DNA of 64,000 nucleotides from Pseudidiomarina gelatinasegens (GTDB lineage Bacteria > Pseudomonadota > Gammaproteobacteria > Enterobacterales > Alteromonadaceae), in NCBI RefSeq assembly GCF_004025325.1, contig NZ_RSFE01000001.1, forward strand, positions 1 to 64,000, given 5' to 3'. A program made the translations under genes and the position numbers. Positions 44,995-56,015 of this stretch are shown piece by piece; positions within the stretch are counted from its first letter, which is position 1, and each line of letters begins with the position of its first letter. A model generated the notes under the pieces. It did no database searches. It was not told where the DNA came from and was given only the letters and a program-made list of their open reading frames with translations.

Positions 44995-45579
44995 ATGCGT
45001 TATTTAGTTTTTGCTCTTGCTTTACTACTAAGCGGCGTCAGCGCTGCGCAACAAATTCAACCGGACAATCTATTCCCTAAAGTGAAGTTTATAACTACCG
45101 AGGGCGATATTGTGGTTGAGTTAAACCGTGCGAAGGCGCCAATAACCGTCGAAAACTTTCTCACTTACGTGCAAGCGGGTAGCTACAACAACACGATATT
45201 TCATCGCATTATTCCGGGCTTTGTGGTGCAAGGTGGCGGCTACACCGAAGAGTTTGAAGCTAAAACCATGTTTGACCCTATTTTTAATGAGTCGGGTAAC
45301 GGCATGTTGAACAATTACGGCACCATCGCCATGGCCCGCGTTTCTGACCCACATTCGGCAACACGGCAATTCTATTTTAATCTCAATGACAATGAATCAC
45401 TGAATCCATCCAGCAAGGGTTGGGGCTACGCGGTGTTTGGTTGGGTTGTTTCCGGTGAGGATGTGATGGAAAAACTGGCAAGTGTGGAAACTGAGTTTTA
45501 TCACGAGCAAACCGGTTGGCCAAACGTGCCGAAACAACCGCCGGTACTTAAAAAAATTGAAGTTGTGCCACAACAGTGA
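44995..45579 (+). CDS. Periplasmic peptidyl-prolyl cis-trans isomerase (cyclophilin, PpiA-like)
   Basis: A 194-residue cyclophilin with a signal peptide (MRYLVFALALLLSGVSAAQ). The catalytic Arg/Phe region is NTIFHRIIPGFVVQGGG, and TIAMARVSDPHSATRQFYFNLNDN follows. It speeds proline isomerisation during folding of exported proteins. It ends overlapping the ampG start by 4 bp (GTGA), so expression is coupled to the transporter. Length is normal. Confidence 0.94.
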   Translation: MRYLVFALALLLSGVSAAQQIQPDNLFPKVKFITTEGDIVVELNRAKAPITVENFLTYVQAGSYNNTIFHRIIPGFVVQGGGYTEEFEAKTMFDPIFNESGNGMLNNYGTIAMARVSDPHSATRQFYFNLNDNESLNPSSKGWGYAVFGWVVSGEDVMEKLASVETEFYHEQTGWPNVPKQPPVLKKIEVVPQQ

Positions 45580-46913
45580 GTCATTCGGCAGCGCGCGAAC
45601 CTTGGTATAAAGACTTTGCGATTTACCGCGAACCGCGTATCTGGGTGATATTTGGTTTTGGAATAATCAGTGGATTCCCGTGGGTGCTGATTGGTTCCAT
45701 GCTGTCAGCCTGGCTGCAAGAAATGGGCGTGGACCGCTCTGCGATTGGGCTATTCGGCGTGGTTTTTGTCACCTACTCCATCAATGCCTTGTGGTCACCG
45801 CTCATTGATCGTGTGCAACTTCCGCTGCTTAACCGCTGGCTTGGTCAGCGCCGCGCATGGATGATGTTTTGCCTCGCTGGCATTCTAATTGCCACCGCAG
45901 CATTAGCCCAACTCGATATTATCGAAAATCTCTGGTGGGTAGCCTGTGCCGCATTGGTGATTGCAATCTTTTCTGCAACACAAGACATCGCCATTGATGC
46001 TTATCGTATTGAAACCTTCGGTCCCCATGAAGCACGGCTGCAATCAGCGGGAGCAGCCATGGCTACCGCGGGTTGGTGGACAGGGTATAGCGGCTTCGGC
46101 GCCATCCCGTTCTTTTTAGTCGACGGCACCACCTTAATGTGGCAAGACGCCTACTTTGTCTTGTGTTTTATTATCGCTGCACAAATGCTGTTTGTGCTTG
46201 CCGCCAGCAAATCAATACGTTACCGGCCAGAGATGCCGAAGTTCGACCATTGGTTAGACTGGTTACGCAGCACTTTAGTAGAGCCAATAGCCGAATTCTT
46301 CCGCCGCAGTGGCTGGAAACTTGCACTCGGTATGCTGGCTTTTATTTTCCTGTTTAAGCTTGGTGAAGCCTTTCTAGGCCGCATGTCAATTGTGTTCTAT
46401 AAAGAGGTGGGCTTCACCAACGATGACATTGCCGTTTATTCGAAAATGGTCACCTGGTGGATTACGATTATCTTTGCCATTATCGGTAGCTTTGTGAACC
46501 TGCGTTTGGGCATCGTGCGTGGTCTGTTGATTGGCGGTATTGCCATGGCCTCATCCAATCTTATGTTCGCCTGGATAGCCGGTGTTGGCCCTGACACTGA
46601 CTTATTGCTTGCAGCAGTGATTATCGATGGCTTCACCGCAGCTTGGTCAACGGTCGCTTTTGTCGCATTTATTAGCTTACTGTGCAATCGCGCTTTTACT
46701 GCAACACAATATGCCCTGTTCGCCTCGCTCGGTAACCTTGGCCGTACGCTGGTTGGGTCATACAGTGGTTATGTCGTGAACTGGTTGGATGGTGATTGGC
46801 AGTTGTTCTTTATTTTAACTGCATTGATGGTTACACCGAGTTTAATCATTCTTATTCTAATGCGTAAACCTCTACTGCGGCTTGAACAAAATTACCACCG
46901 GGAGATAGATTAG
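45576..46913 (+). CDS. ampG: AmpG-like muropeptide permease (MFS)
   Basis: A 445-residue inner-membrane major-facilitator protein with about 12-14 hydrophobic segments. GFASGFPWVLIGSMLSAWLQEMGVDRSAIGLFG-like text (here ISGFPWVLIGSMLSAWLQEM) and FSATQDIAIDAYRIE are AmpG hallmarks. AmpG imports anhydromuropeptides for cell-wall recycling and links to beta-lactamase induction. It starts at GTG 45576 inside the cyclophilin stop. It is somewhat shorter than E. coli AmpG (491). The MltB-type transglycosylase at 5.8 kb would make its substrates. Confidence 0.92.
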   Translation: MSHSAAREPWYKDFAIYREPRIWVIFGFGIISGFPWVLIGSMLSAWLQEMGVDRSAIGLFGVVFVTYSINALWSPLIDRVQLPLLNRWLGQRRAWMMFCLAGILIATAALAQLDIIENLWWVACAALVIAIFSATQDIAIDAYRIETFGPHEARLQSAGAAMATAGWWTGYSGFGAIPFFLVDGTTLMWQDAYFVLCFIIAAQMLFVLAASKSIRYRPEMPKFDHWLDWLRSTLVEPIAEFFRRSGWKLALGMLAFIFLFKLGEAFLGRMSIVFYKEVGFTNDDIAVYSKMVTWWITIIFAIIGSFVNLRLGIVRGLLIGGIAMASSNLMFAWIAGVGPDTDLLLAAVIIDGFTAAWSTVAFVAFISLLCNRAFTATQYALFASLGNLGRTLVGSYSGYVVNWLDGDWQLFFILTALMVTPSLIILILMRKPLLRLEQNYHREID

Positions 46914-46914
46914 C

Positions 46915-47790
46915 ATGCATTGGGCTGTTATCGGTACAGGTGCTATTGGCAGTTTAATGGCCGTGAATTTACGCCGTATCGGCGAACATGTTTCAATTAA
47001 ACCGCGCCATGCGAACCATTCATCAATTTCAATTATTCATAACGCACACAGTTATGAATTTAGCACCACAACCTTACCATTAACGCAGCCCACACAAATT
47101 TTTGCCGCGGTGAAGGCTTACCAGGTTGAAGCGTTGCTGCAGGAACTCAGCCAAGCGCCTCTCCCTGAGGGGTCATCCTTGATTATTAGCTACAACGGCA
47201 TGCTCGACAATGAATCCATGATCATGCCGGAAAGGGCATTACACTGGGTGACTACCCACGGAGCTTATCGCCATGAAAACGAAGTGGTGCATGCAGGTAT
47301 GGGTGAGAGTTGGTTAGGCTGGGCGCAGGTAGAGCGCGCATCAAGTAGTCGCCCTGCAGAAGTTTTTAGTGCGCTGAATAATGCATTACCGTTATTAAAC
47401 TGGAGTCCTGCGATTAACCAACGCCGTTGGCAAAAGCTGGCGGTTAATTGCCTGATAAATGCATTTACTGTCATCCACAATTGCCGTAACGGTGAGCTGC
47501 TGCAGCACCACCTGCATCACGACCAATTGGTTGTTGCAGAAGAAATTTGTTGGTTAGCACAGCACCGGGGTGTTCAACTTGTACCCGAGAAACTGGTGCA
47601 GCAAGCTCATCAGGTGGTCAAAAACACCGCGAATAACTTTTCGTCCATGCTGATGGATGTACGCCAACGACGCCAAACTGAGATTGATTACCTCAATGGG
47701 TTTGTTGCGCGTCAAAGCGCTGTGGCAGGTCGTGCGGCGCCAGCCAACGAAAAGCTCTGGCGCCAGGTTCAAGCGATCAGCGCGTTTTAA
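46915..47790 (+). CDS. panE: 2-dehydropantoate 2-reductase
   Basis: A 291-residue NADPH-dependent reductase of pantothenate synthesis that converts ketopantoate to pantoate. The Rossmann motif is [17 protein letters not shown], the catalytic Lys is in [18 protein letters not shown], and [27 protein letters not shown] is the C-terminal signature. It starts just after the ampG stop and ends overlapping the convergent ribBA-like gene by 4 bp. No other pan gene is visible. Confidence 0.93.
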   Translation: MHWAVIGTGAIGSLMAVNLRRIGEHVSIKPRHANHSSISIIHNAHSYEFSTTTLPLTQPTQIFAAVKAYQVEALLQELSQAPLPEGSSLIISYNGMLDNESMIMPERALHWVTTHGAYRHENEVVHAGMGESWLGWAQVERASSSRPAEVFSALNNALPLLNWSPAINQRRWQKLAVNCLINAFTVIHNCRNGELLQHHLHHDQLVVAEEICWLAQHRGVQLVPEKLVQQAHQVVKNTANNFSSMLMDVRQRRQTEIDYLNGFVARQSAVAGRAAPANEKLWRQVQAISAF

Positions 47791-48914
47791 TCGCTGGCCT
47801 GCTCGTCTTCAATAAAATCGACCACTTCAAGGCCGAAGCCAGATAACGCTGAATAACGCTTCGGTGAGCTCATCAAATGCATGTGATGCACACCCAAATC
47901 AGCGAGAATTTGCGAGCCAATACCCACGTTACGTGACGCATTAGATGCTGCAGCCGTAGGCTTACGTTCGCCTCTATCTTCAGCCGCAAAACTCATCACC
48001 TGTTCAAGTATGTCATCAGAATTTTGTTGACGACCAATAACCACCAGCACCCCGTCGTTTTCACCAATATATTGCATGGCATGGCCAAGCGGCCAACTGC
48101 GTTTTGCTGCGCGCTCGGTTGCAAATAAATCATTGAATGTATCTTGCAGATGTACGCGCACGTTAACCGGCTTGGCTGGGTCAACTTCACCACGCACCAA
48201 CGCGTAATGCACTTGGGCATCAATGGTGTCTTGATAGGTAATCAGTTCAAATTCACCATAAGCTGTCGGCAATTTGCAGTGCGCCTTACGCTCAACAGTT
48301 TTTTCTTTCATCGAGCGATATTCAATTAAGTCGGCGATGGTACCAATTTTAAGATGATGCTCGGCCGCAAACACTTCTAAATCAGGGCGACGTGCCATGG
48401 TGCCGTCTTCATTAAGAATCTCGACAATTACGGCGGCCGGCTCAAAACCTGCTAAACGCGCAAGGTCGCAACCAGCTTCAGTGTGCCCAGCACGGTTCAG
48501 CACCCCACCCGGCTTCGCTTTTAGCGGGAAAATATGGCCTGGCATCACCAAGTCTGCAGGCTTGGCATCACGGGCTACCGCGGCTTGCACAGTACGCGCA
48601 CGGTCAGCCGCCGAAATCCCAGTTGTAACGCCCTCTGCGGCCTCAATTGAAACGGTAAAATTAGTCGCGTACGGGGCGTTATTCTGATCAACCATCAGCG
48701 GCAGTCGCAGTTGTTTACAACGGTCTTCGGTTAGCGTCAAACAAATCAAACCACGCCCATAACGTGCCATAAAATTGATCGCGGCGGGCGTAACACACTC
48801 TGCAGCCAAAATGAGATCGCCTTCATTTTCGCGGTCTTCATCATCCATCAATATAACCATTTTGCCTTGACGAATGTCTTCGATAATTTCTGCAGCACTG
48901 TTTAATGGGGTCAC
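47787..48914 (-). CDS. ribB: 3,4-dihydroxy-2-butanone 4-phosphate synthase with degenerate GTP cyclohydrolase II-like domain
   Basis: A 375-residue RibBA-like fusion. The N-terminal DHBP synthase domain is intact: [20 protein letters not shown] with the metal-binding acids, [12 protein letters not shown], and [22 protein letters not shown]. The C-terminal half aligns with GTP cyclohydrolase II but has lost the zinc cysteines: the region where active enzymes read CxxGDxFxSxxCDC here reads [19 protein letters not shown]. The second activity is therefore unlikely. This RibBX form is known in gammaproteobacteria. It overlaps ribD by 4 bp. Confidence 0.92.
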   Translation of the reverse strand: MTPLNSAAEIIEDIRQGKMVILMDDEDRENEGDLILAAECVTPAAINFMARYGRGLICLTLTEDRCKQLRLPLMVDQNNAPYATNFTVSIEAAEGVTTGISAADRARTVQAAVARDAKPADLVMPGHIFPLKAKPGGVLNRAGHTEAGCDLARLAGFEPAAVIVEILNEDGTMARRPDLEVFAAEHHLKIGTIADLIEYRSMKEKTVERKAHCKLPTAYGEFELITYQDTIDAQVHYALVRGEVDPAKPVNVRVHLQDTFNDLFATERAAKRSWPLGHAMQYIGENDGVLVVIGRQQNSDDILEQVMSFAAEDRGERKPTAAASNASRNVGIGSQILADLGVHHMHLMSSPKRYSALSGFGLEVVDFIEDEQASD

Positions 48915-50026
48915 GACGTTAAGTCTCCTCTCACCCGGCGCGGAACCGCAATAATGCGTAGATCATCCGCTACCTGACGTACATCTGAAAAATTTAATTC
49001 GGGTACTTGGCTCATGTGCGTAAACGCGGGTAACTGCAGCAACCCATGACCAGTATGTCCCAAAAGTTTAGGTGCTAAATACACCACAAGTTCATCAACG
49101 AGCTCTGCTTCGAGTAACCCACCGGCAAGACCCGAACCGCACTCTGTCCACACTGAGTTGATGTCGCGCGCTGCAAGTTCGTGCAGCAGCTGAACAAGGT
49201 CTAAAAATCCATTGGCTGCACGCGGTACTTCAAGCACACTCACATGATCAGGCCATGTTTGTGGTGATACCGTATCAGGCCCATGCACCAAAACAATTGG
49301 CGATAATTCTTTAAATAATGGCTCATTGCCAGTTAACAACCCCTGCGAGTCGATAATCACGCGTACAGGTTGTAGCTGTGCGTCGGGGTGCCGAGCGGTT
49401 AGTGTTGCCTGATCAGCCAATACGGTTTGTGCGCTGCTCAACACAGCACCACTTTGCGCGCGCCAACGGTGAACATCCCGGCGCGCTTCTGGGCTGGTTA
49501 TCCACTGGCTTTCACCATTGGCTAATGCCGTGCGGCCGTCTAACGACGCTGCCATTTTCACCCGTAACCACGGGCGTTTACGCTGCATACGTGCCACGAA
49601 CCCGCAATTTAGCGCACGTGCTTGTTGCTCTAAAACCCCAACAATCACCTCAATACCATGCGTTTTGAGCCGTTCAATACCATCACCACTTACCAGCGGG
49701 TTTGGATCTTTCAGCGCAATCACCACACGTGCGATACCCGCTTCAATCAAGGCATCAGCACAAGGCGGCGTACGACCAAAATGACTACAGGGTTCTAGGG
49801 TTACATACGCCGTGGCACCTTTAGCTTTGGTGCCAGCCTGACGCAGCGCGTGAACCTCAGCGTGCGCTTCACCAGCGCGTTGATGCCAACCTTCACCGAT
49901 AATTGTATCGTTATTCACCAGCACACACCCAACCATTGGGTTTGGTGCGGTTGAAAAACGCCCCTGAGCAGCAAGCTCAAGGGCGCGTGACATATAGCGT
50001 TGGTGGCATTCTGTGGTACTAGTCAT
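48911..50026 (-). CDS. ribD: Bifunctional riboflavin deaminase/reductase RibD
   Basis: A 372-residue enzyme that deaminates and then reduces the pyrimidine intermediate of riboflavin synthesis. The deaminase zinc site is HAEVHAL and [13 protein letters not shown]. The reductase domain begins near residue 148 ([18 protein letters not shown]) and carries [13 protein letters not shown] choose ATG 50026, which overlaps the nrdR stop by 8 bp; an upstream in-frame extension lies within nrdR. Order nrdR-ribD-ribBA matches many gammaproteobacteria, but ribE, ribH and nusB do not follow here. Confidence 0.95.
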   Translation of the reverse strand: MTSTTECHQRYMSRALELAAQGRFSTAPNPMVGCVLVNNDTIIGEGWHQRAGEAHAEVHALRQAGTKAKGATAYVTLEPCSHFGRTPPCADALIEAGIARVVIALKDPNPLVSGDGIERLKTHGIEVIVGVLEQQARALNCGFVARMQRKRPWLRVKMAASLDGRTALANGESQWITSPEARRDVHRWRAQSGAVLSSAQTVLADQATLTARHPDAQLQPVRVIIDSQGLLTGNEPLFKELSPIVLVHGPDTVSPQTWPDHVSVLEVPRAANGFLDLVQLLHELAARDINSVWTECGSGLAGGLLEAELVDELVVYLAPKLLGHTGHGLLQLPAFTHMSQVPELNFSDVRQVADDLRIIAVPRRVRGDLTS

Positions 50027-50468
50027 TGAGCCGCGCAATCTCCTCGCCAAACTCACGAATATCATCAAACGCACGGTACACAGAAGCAAACCGAATATAG
50101 GCAACCTTGTCGATTGCTTTCAAGTTTTCCATAACCAGACCACCGATAACCTGGCTGGTTATTTCACGCTCACCGGTTGCTCGAAGCGCCGATTTTACGT
50201 TTTGAATGGCCTGCTCCATCGCCTCTAAACTGACCGGGCGTTTTTCTAAAGCGCGCAACAAACCATTGCGCAGCTTGTCTTCATTAAATGGCTCACGGGT
50301 ACCGTCAGACTTGATCACCCGCGGCATCACCAACTCAGCTGTTTCGAACGTGGTAAAACGTTCTTTGCACTCAGCGCACTCGCGTCGACGACGCACTGAG
50401 GCGCCGTCAGCAACAAGCCTCGAATCGATGACTTTGGTATCTTGTGTGCCACAAAATGGACAATGCAT
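50019..50468 (-). CDS. nrdR: Transcriptional repressor NrdR
   Basis: A 149-residue repressor of ribonucleotide reductase genes. The N-terminal zinc ribbon is [15 protein letters not shown] and [12 protein letters not shown], followed by the ATP-cone domain beginning [18 protein letters not shown]. It senses ATP/dATP and binds NrdR boxes. Length is identical to E. coli NrdR (149). It lies 20 bp after glyA and overlaps ribD. Confidence 0.97.
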   Translation of the reverse strand: MHCPFCGTQDTKVIDSRLVADGASVRRRRECAECKERFTTFETAELVMPRVIKSDGTREPFNEDKLRNGLLRALEKRPVSLEAMEQAIQNVKSALRATGEREITSQVIGGLVMENLKAIDKVAYIRFASVYRAFDDIREFGEEIARLND

Positions 50469-50488
50469 ACGCTGCTTCCTTGATTGAA

Positions 50489-51745
50489 TTACTTGTAAAC
50501 AGGGAACTGCTTACAAAGCGCTTTAACTTGCTCGCGAACACGTGCAATAACGCTTTCGTCAGTGATGTTATCCAATACATCACAAATCCAATTCGCAACT
50601 TGCTCTGCTTCTGCTTGCTTAAAGCCACGACGGGTAATCGCCGGTGTACCTAAGCGCAAGCCAGAGGTTACGAATGGTGAACGTGGATCATTGGGTACTG
50701 AGTTTTTGTTCACCGTAATGTACGCCTGCCCCAACGCTGCATCCGCATCTTTACCGGTGATATCTTTGTCGATTAAATCAACCAGGAACAAATGGTTTTT
50801 GGTGCCGCCGGAAACGATCTTGTAACCACGTTCCTGCATCACTTTTACCATGGTATTGGCATTGTCCAACACTTGTTGTTGGTACGCCTTAAATTCTGGC
50901 TCCATGGCTTCTTTGAAGGCAACCGCTTTGGCCGCAATCACATGACATAACGGACCACCCTGGCTACCTGGGAATACACCGCCATTTAATTTTTTATGTA
51001 AATCTGGATCGTCTTTGCCTGACAAAATCAGACCACTGCGTGGGCCGGCCAAAGTTTTATGCGTTGTGGTGGTTACTACATCCGCAAATGGAACTGGATT
51101 TGGGTACAAACCTGCAGCAACTAAACCAGCAACGTGGGCCATATCCACTAATAAATAGGCACCCACTTCGTCAGCAATTTCGCGGAACTTCGACCAGTCA
51201 ATCACACCTGAATACGCAGAAAAACCAGCAACGATCAGTTTTGGTTTATGCTCCAGCGCCAATTTGCGAACTTCAGCATAATCAATCTCACCCGTTGATT
51301 CGTCCAGACCATATTGCACAGCATTGTACAATTTGCCCGAGAAATTCACGTGCGAACCGTGTGTTAAGTGGCCACCATGCGCCAGACTCATACCCAATAC
51401 CGTATCGCCCGCGTTTAATAACGCCAAAAATACTGCTGAGTTGGCCTGTGAACCGGCATGCGGCTGTACGTTGGCATATTTAGCGCCAAACAATTGCTTG
51501 GCACGCTCAATGGCTAAGTCTTCAACCACATCAACGTACTCACAACCGCCGTAATAGCGTTTATGTGGATACCCTTCGGCATATTTATTGGTAAGCTGAG
51601 ACCCTTGTGCTTCAAGCACGCGTGGGCTGGTGTAGTTCTCTGAAGCGATCAATTCAATGTGCTCTTCTTGGCGCTGAACTTCGCCAGTCATTGCCTGCCA
51701 TAACTCTGCGTCGTATTCGGCAATATTCATCTCATGTTTCAACAT
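50489..51745 (-). CDS. glyA: Serine hydroxymethyltransferase
   Basis: A 418-residue PLP enzyme interconverting serine and glycine with tetrahydrofolate, the main one-carbon source. [35 protein letters not shown] and the Lys motif [16 protein letters not shown] are intact. I choose ATG 51745 ([19 protein letters not shown]), since AGGAG lies 5 nt upstream and this matches E. coli GlyA; a start six codons earlier would cover that ribosome site. It heads the glyA-nrdR-ribD-ribBA string and diverges from ettA. Confidence 0.97.
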   Translation of the reverse strand: MLKHEMNIAEYDAELWQAMTGEVQRQEEHIELIASENYTSPRVLEAQGSQLTNKYAEGYPHKRYYGGCEYVDVVEDLAIERAKQLFGAKYANVQPHAGSQANSAVFLALLNAGDTVLGMSLAHGGHLTHGSHVNFSGKLYNAVQYGLDESTGEIDYAEVRKLALEHKPKLIVAGFSAYSGVIDWSKFREIADEVGAYLLVDMAHVAGLVAAGLYPNPVPFADVVTTTTHKTLAGPRSGLILSGKDDPDLHKKLNGGVFPGSQGGPLCHVIAAKAVAFKEAMEPEFKAYQQQVLDNANTMVKVMQERGYKIVSGGTKNHLFLVDLIDKDITGKDADAALGQAYITVNKNSVPNDPRSPFVTSGLRLGTPAITRRGFKQAEAEQVANWICDVLDNITDESVIARVREQVKALCKQFPVYK

Positions 51746-51908
51746 CGGGGCTCCTAACTTCACGGGCTGTCTGAGCGACAGTATAAGAACGAGAAATTTA
51801 TGGCGCCTAGTTTACCAATATACTTGGGTTAGCGCCAACTTAAGGGTTAAAATAGCCGCTGAAGATTATCGCTAAGAAATATCGCCTCAAAAAGGAACGC
51901 ATGCTGCT

Positions 51909-53576
51909 ATGGCACAATATATTTATTCTATGTCGCGGGTCAGCAAAGTTGTCCCGCCCAAGAAGACTATTTTAAAAGACATCTCGTTGTCGTTTTTCCC
52001 CGGCGCCAAAATTGGTGTGTTGGGTTTAAACGGTGCAGGTAAATCAACGCTATTGCGCATCATGGCTGGTGTGGATAAAGAATACGAAGGTGAAGCTCGC
52101 CCACTAGCGGGTATTGAGATTGGCTATCTGCCACAAGAGCCGCAGTTGGACGAAGACAAAACTGTACGGGAAACCGTTGAAGAAGCAGTTGCTGACGTGA
52201 AAGACGCGTTGGCCCAACTTGATCAAGTTTATGCTGCCTATGCCGAAGAAGATGCCGACTTTGATGCTTTAGCCAAAAAACAAGGCCAGCTTGAAGCTAT
52301 TATCCAAGCAAAAGACGGTCATAACATCGAGAATATGCTCGAACGTGCCGCCGACTCACTGCGTTTGCCACCTTGGGACGCCAAAATTAAGGTTCTTTCC
52401 GGTGGTGAGCGGCGCCGTGTGGCCATCTGTCGTTTGCTGTTGAGCAAGCCCGACATGTTGTTACTCGATGAGCCAACCAACCATTTGGATGCCGAATCGG
52501 TTGCATGGTTAGAGCGCTTCTTGCACGACTACGAAGGCACTGTTGTGGCCATTACCCACGATCGTTACTTCCTCGATAATGTCGCCGGCTGGATTCTTGA
52601 GCTTGACCGCGGATATGGTATTCCATGGGAAGGCAACTACTCGTCTTGGCTGGAACAAAAAGAGAAGCGTCTCGAGCAAGAAGAGAAGCAAGAAAATGCG
52701 CGTCAGCGCAGTATCAAGCAAGAGCTTGAGTGGGTGCGTCAAAACCCTAAAGGCCGCCAAGCGAAAAGCAAAGCGCGTATGGCTCGGTTTGAAGAATTAC
52801 AAAGTGGTGATTACCAAAAACGTAATGAAACCAACGAGCTATTTATTCCACCAGGCCCACGCCTCGGCGACAAGGTGCTGGAAGTAAACCACTTGAAGAA
52901 GGCATACGATGGCCGTGTGTTAATTGATGACTTAACCTTCAGTGTGCCCAAGGGTGCGATTGTCGGTATTATCGGCCCGAACGGCGCCGGTAAATCAACA
53001 CTGTTCCGCATGATTACCGGTAAAGAACAACCGGATTCAGGCACTGTTGAGCTCGGTGACACTGTGCAGCTTGCCAGCGTTGATCAGTTCCGCGATGACA
53101 TGGACGACAAAAAAACCGTGTGGCAAGAAATATCCGACGGTCAAGATATCTTGCGCATTGGTAACTTTGAAATTAACAGCCGAGCTTATGTAGGCCGTTT
53201 TAATTTCCGCGGCAACGATCAACAAAAGTACATTGGCGAACTTTCAGGTGGTGAGCGTAACCGCGTGCACCTCGCCAAGCTGGTGAAAGCCGGCGGTAAC
53301 TTATTGCTGCTCGATGAACCAACCAACGACTTGGACGTTGAAACCCTGCGCGCGCTTGAAGAAGCCCTACTGGAATTCCCTGGCTCTGCCATGGTTATCT
53401 CGCACGACCGTTGGTTCCTCGACCGTGTAGCAACACACATTCTCGATTACCGCGATGAAGGCCAAATAAACTTCTACGAAGGTAACTACACCGACTACGA
53501 AGAGTACATGAAGAAAACTCATGGCGAACAAGCCATGGAGCCGCATCGCACACGTTACAAGCCGATTGGTGTTTAA
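51909..53576 (+). CDS. ettA: Energy-dependent translational throttle protein EttA (ABC-F)
   Basis: A 555-residue ABC-F ATPase that binds the ribosomal E site and gates translation by ADP/ATP ratio. It has two ABC domains with Walker A LGLNGAGKSTLLRIM and IIGPNGAGKSTLFRM. Signature motifs are LSGGERRRVAICRLL and LSGGERNRVHLAKLV, and Walker B sequences are LLLDEPTNHLD and LLLDEPTNDLD. The charged inter-domain PtIM linker contains WLEQKEKRLEQEEKQE. Length equals E. coli EttA (555). It diverges from glyA and is convergent with fadE. Confidence 0.97.
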   Translation: MAQYIYSMSRVSKVVPPKKTILKDISLSFFPGAKIGVLGLNGAGKSTLLRIMAGVDKEYEGEARPLAGIEIGYLPQEPQLDEDKTVRETVEEAVADVKDALAQLDQVYAAYAEEDADFDALAKKQGQLEAIIQAKDGHNIENMLERAADSLRLPPWDAKIKVLSGGERRRVAICRLLLSKPDMLLLDEPTNHLDAESVAWLERFLHDYEGTVVAITHDRYFLDNVAGWILELDRGYGIPWEGNYSSWLEQKEKRLEQEEKQENARQRSIKQELEWVRQNPKGRQAKSKARMARFEELQSGDYQKRNETNELFIPPGPRLGDKVLEVNHLKKAYDGRVLIDDLTFSVPKGAIVGIIGPNGAGKSTLFRMITGKEQPDSGTVELGDTVQLASVDQFRDDMDDKKTVWQEISDGQDILRIGNFEINSRAYVGRFNFRGNDQQKYIGELSGGERNRVHLAKLVKAGGNLLLLDEPTNDLDVETLRALEEALLEFPGSAMVISHDRWFLDRVATHILDYRDEGQINFYEGNYTDYEEYMKKTHGEQAMEPHRTRYKPIGV

Positions 53577-53596
53577 TTGGTTGTATCTGTTCACAT

Positions 53597-53628
53597 AAAA
53601 AAAAGGGGCTGAATCAGCCCCTTTTTTA
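53597..53628. terminator. Bidirectional terminator between ettA and fadE
   Basis: GGGGCTGA (53605-53612) pairs with TCAGCCCC (53614-53621), flanked by an A run on one side and a T run on the other. It can therefore stop transcription of both convergent genes, ettA (plus) and fadE (minus). Confidence 0.9.
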
Positions 53629-53645
53629 TGTGTTTCAAATGCTGC

Positions 53646-55952
53646 CTATGCTTTGAAAAACTTCCGCTTTTCAATTACGCCAGGAGCAAACTGGTCAACC
53701 CCGATTGCAGCAATGCGCAGCTGTTCGGTTTTCTTAAAGGCTTTGGCTTCTTCAGCGTTAATCACTTCAGCTTTACGGGCTGCTTTGACTAACTCATCGC
53801 CGCTTAAGTCTTCGGCAATATCACCGCGTTTCACAGCTTTGCGAATACGCTTGTAGATATCCGCGTGTTCCTTCATTGCCAAAAACGCCAGCTCCATGTG
53901 CCCAGTCATATCTTTTGGATCATCTTTCCAGAAGCACAAGAACGTATGGCGATCGCGCGTTAAACCTGGCTCCATCATGCTTTCCGCAATCGCTTGCAGG
54001 TTCTCGTCACTTGGTTTGTGGAAATGAATGCCTAATGGGAAAATCGCAAGGCGCAATGTCCACGCAACAAAGCGATTGGAGAAGTTCGCAAAGAATCCTT
54101 TGAACGCTTCGCCAATTTCGTACAAATGATGTTCCAACGCGTACTGAACAAATGGCAAGTCACCGGTTTGACGGCCGTCATCTTCATAACGCTTCAATAC
54201 CGCAGACGCCATATATAAATGACTCAGCACATCACCCAAACGCGCTGACAGCATTTCGCGGCGCTTCAAGTCACCGCCCATCACCAACATCGCCATATCG
54301 GCGGTCATGGCTAACGCACGGCTCATGCGGGTTAGTTGTTGATAATAACGGGCAGTTGGCCCGCTCATTGGGCTAGAGTTAAAGCGCGCGCCGGTAAGCC
54401 CCATAAATAAGCTGCCAAAGAAGTTACTGGTCGCGAAGCCAATGTGCTTCAACAGCAGTCCGTCAAAGTCATGTAAGCCACGCTCTTCGTCCGGGTTCGA
54501 TGCTGCTTCCATTTCCGCCAAAACATAAGGGTGACAGCGCGTTGCGCCTTGTCCGAAAATCATTAGATTACGGGTTAATATATTGGCGCCTTCCACCGTA
54601 ATCGATACTGGGGTGGCCATGTAGCCATGCCCAAGGTAATTGCGTGGCCCCAATTGAATGCCTTTACCTGCATGAACGTCCATGGCGGCTTCCATAACCT
54701 GGCGCCCCATTTCTGTCATGTGATACTTGGTCATGGCGGTGATTACCGATGGGCTTTTGCCTTCGCACAAAGCAGTTACCGTAAGACGACGCATGGATTC
54801 TAAAATATAGTTCGTACCACCAATCTTACCCATTGCCGCTTGCACGCCTTCGAACTTACCGATTGGCAAACCAAACTGTTGGCGTACATACGCATAAGCA
54901 CCTGTCATACGCTCGGTAACGTGGCCGGTCGCAGTGGCTAACGCAGGTAAGCTAATACCACGACCTGCTGATAGACATTCCATCAACATCCGCCAGCCTT
55001 TACCGGCGTAGTCTTGTCCACCAATAATCCAGTCAAGCGGAATAAATACGTCTTTACCGTAAGTTGTACCGTTCATGAACGCTTGCCCTAACGGTAAATG
55101 GCGTTCACCGGTTTCAACACCTTCGTGGCTGGTCGGAATCAATGCACAGGTAATGCCGATATCTTTCTGATCACCCAATAACCCGTCTGGGTCGTACATT
55201 TTAAACGCCAAACCTAATACGGTCGCTACCGGAGCTAAAGTGATATAACGCTTGCTCCAGTTTAATCGAAGGCCTAATACCTCTTTGCCTTCAAACTCGC
55301 CTTTACACACCACGCCCGTGTCAGGGATTGCGCCTGCATCTGAACCTGCTTCAGGCCCGGTTAATGCGAAACATGGAATGTCTGTACCATCAGCCAAGCG
55401 CGGCAACCAATAGTCTTTTTGTTCTTTGGTGCCGTAGTGCGTGAGTAACTCGCCCGGACCCAACGAGTTGGGAACCATGACGGACACCGCTACGCTAATT
55501 GAGCGTGTTGCGATGCGTGAAACAATATGGGAATTTGCCGCTGGTGAAAAATCTAATCCGCCAAATTCTTTGCCAATAATCATCGCAAAAAACTTCTCTT
55601 TGCGAATGTAGTCCCAGACCTTTTTCGGTAAGTCGGTATCTTGTTGAACAATTTTGAAGTCATCCAACATACCCAGCAAGGTTTCTAGCTGGTTATCAAT
55701 AAACTTTTGCTCATCGTCCGTGAACTGCGGTGCTTTGGTTTGATGAAACTCGTGCCAATTGGGGCGACCACTAAATAAGTCAGCATCCCACCAGGTATCG
55801 CCGGCTTGCATGGCTTCACGCTCGGTTGGTGATAACGGCGGTAACACGCGTTTAAAAAACGCAAACGCAGGACGTGTAATCAAGCTGCGGCGAATATCCG
55901 GCACTGCAAACAACAGCACGACCACAACCACTAAAAGAATAATAATTTCCAT
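53646..55952 (-). CDS. fadE: Acyl-CoA dehydrogenase FadE
   Basis: A 768-residue FAD-dependent dehydrogenase catalysing the first oxidation of beta-oxidation. It starts with a hydrophobic N-terminal segment (about 1-20) that may anchor it to the membrane, as in E. coli FadE (814 residues). The acyl-CoA dehydrogenase core has CFALTGPEAGSDAGAIPDTG, KRYITLAPVATVLGLAFK and AMDVHAGKGIQLGPRNYLGHGYMATPVSITVEGANILTRNLM. The ~250-residue C-terminal DUF1974 region is FadE-specific. It lies 63 bp downstream of the psrA-like gene. No convincing FadR site was found upstream. Confidence 0.95.
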   Translation of the reverse strand: MEIIILLVVVVVLLFAVPDIRRSLITRPAFAFFKRVLPPLSPTEREAMQAGDTWWDADLFSGRPNWHEFHQTKAPQFTDDEQKFIDNQLETLLGMLDDFKIVQQDTDLPKKVWDYIRKEKFFAMIIGKEFGGLDFSPAANSHIVSRIATRSISVAVSVMVPNSLGPGELLTHYGTKEQKDYWLPRLADGTDIPCFALTGPEAGSDAGAIPDTGVVCKGEFEGKEVLGLRLNWSKRYITLAPVATVLGLAFKMYDPDGLLGDQKDIGITCALIPTSHEGVETGERHLPLGQAFMNGTTYGKDVFIPLDWIIGGQDYAGKGWRMLMECLSAGRGISLPALATATGHVTERMTGAYAYVRQQFGLPIGKFEGVQAAMGKIGGTNYILESMRRLTVTALCEGKSPSVITAMTKYHMTEMGRQVMEAAMDVHAGKGIQLGPRNYLGHGYMATPVSITVEGANILTRNLMIFGQGATRCHPYVLAEMEAASNPDEERGLHDFDGLLLKHIGFATSNFFGSLFMGLTGARFNSSPMSGPTARYYQQLTRMSRALAMTADMAMLVMGGDLKRREMLSARLGDVLSHLYMASAVLKRYEDDGRQTGDLPFVQYALEHHLYEIGEAFKGFFANFSNRFVAWTLRLAIFPLGIHFHKPSDENLQAIAESMMEPGLTRDRHTFLCFWKDDPKDMTGHMELAFLAMKEHADIYKRIRKAVKRGDIAEDLSGDELVKAARKAEVINAEEAKAFKKTEQLRIAAIGVDQFAPGVIEKRKFFKA

Positions 55953-56015
55953 TTCACAACACCTTTGTTACTGGGTACAACGTGCAAAAAATGACACTGC
56001 TACAAGCATAGTCGA

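Noticed and set aside
55955-55980. FadR-like site upstream of fadE
   Set aside because: The stretch around TTACTGGGTACAACGTGC resembles CTGGTACGACCAG only with an extra base and several mismatches, so it was not called.
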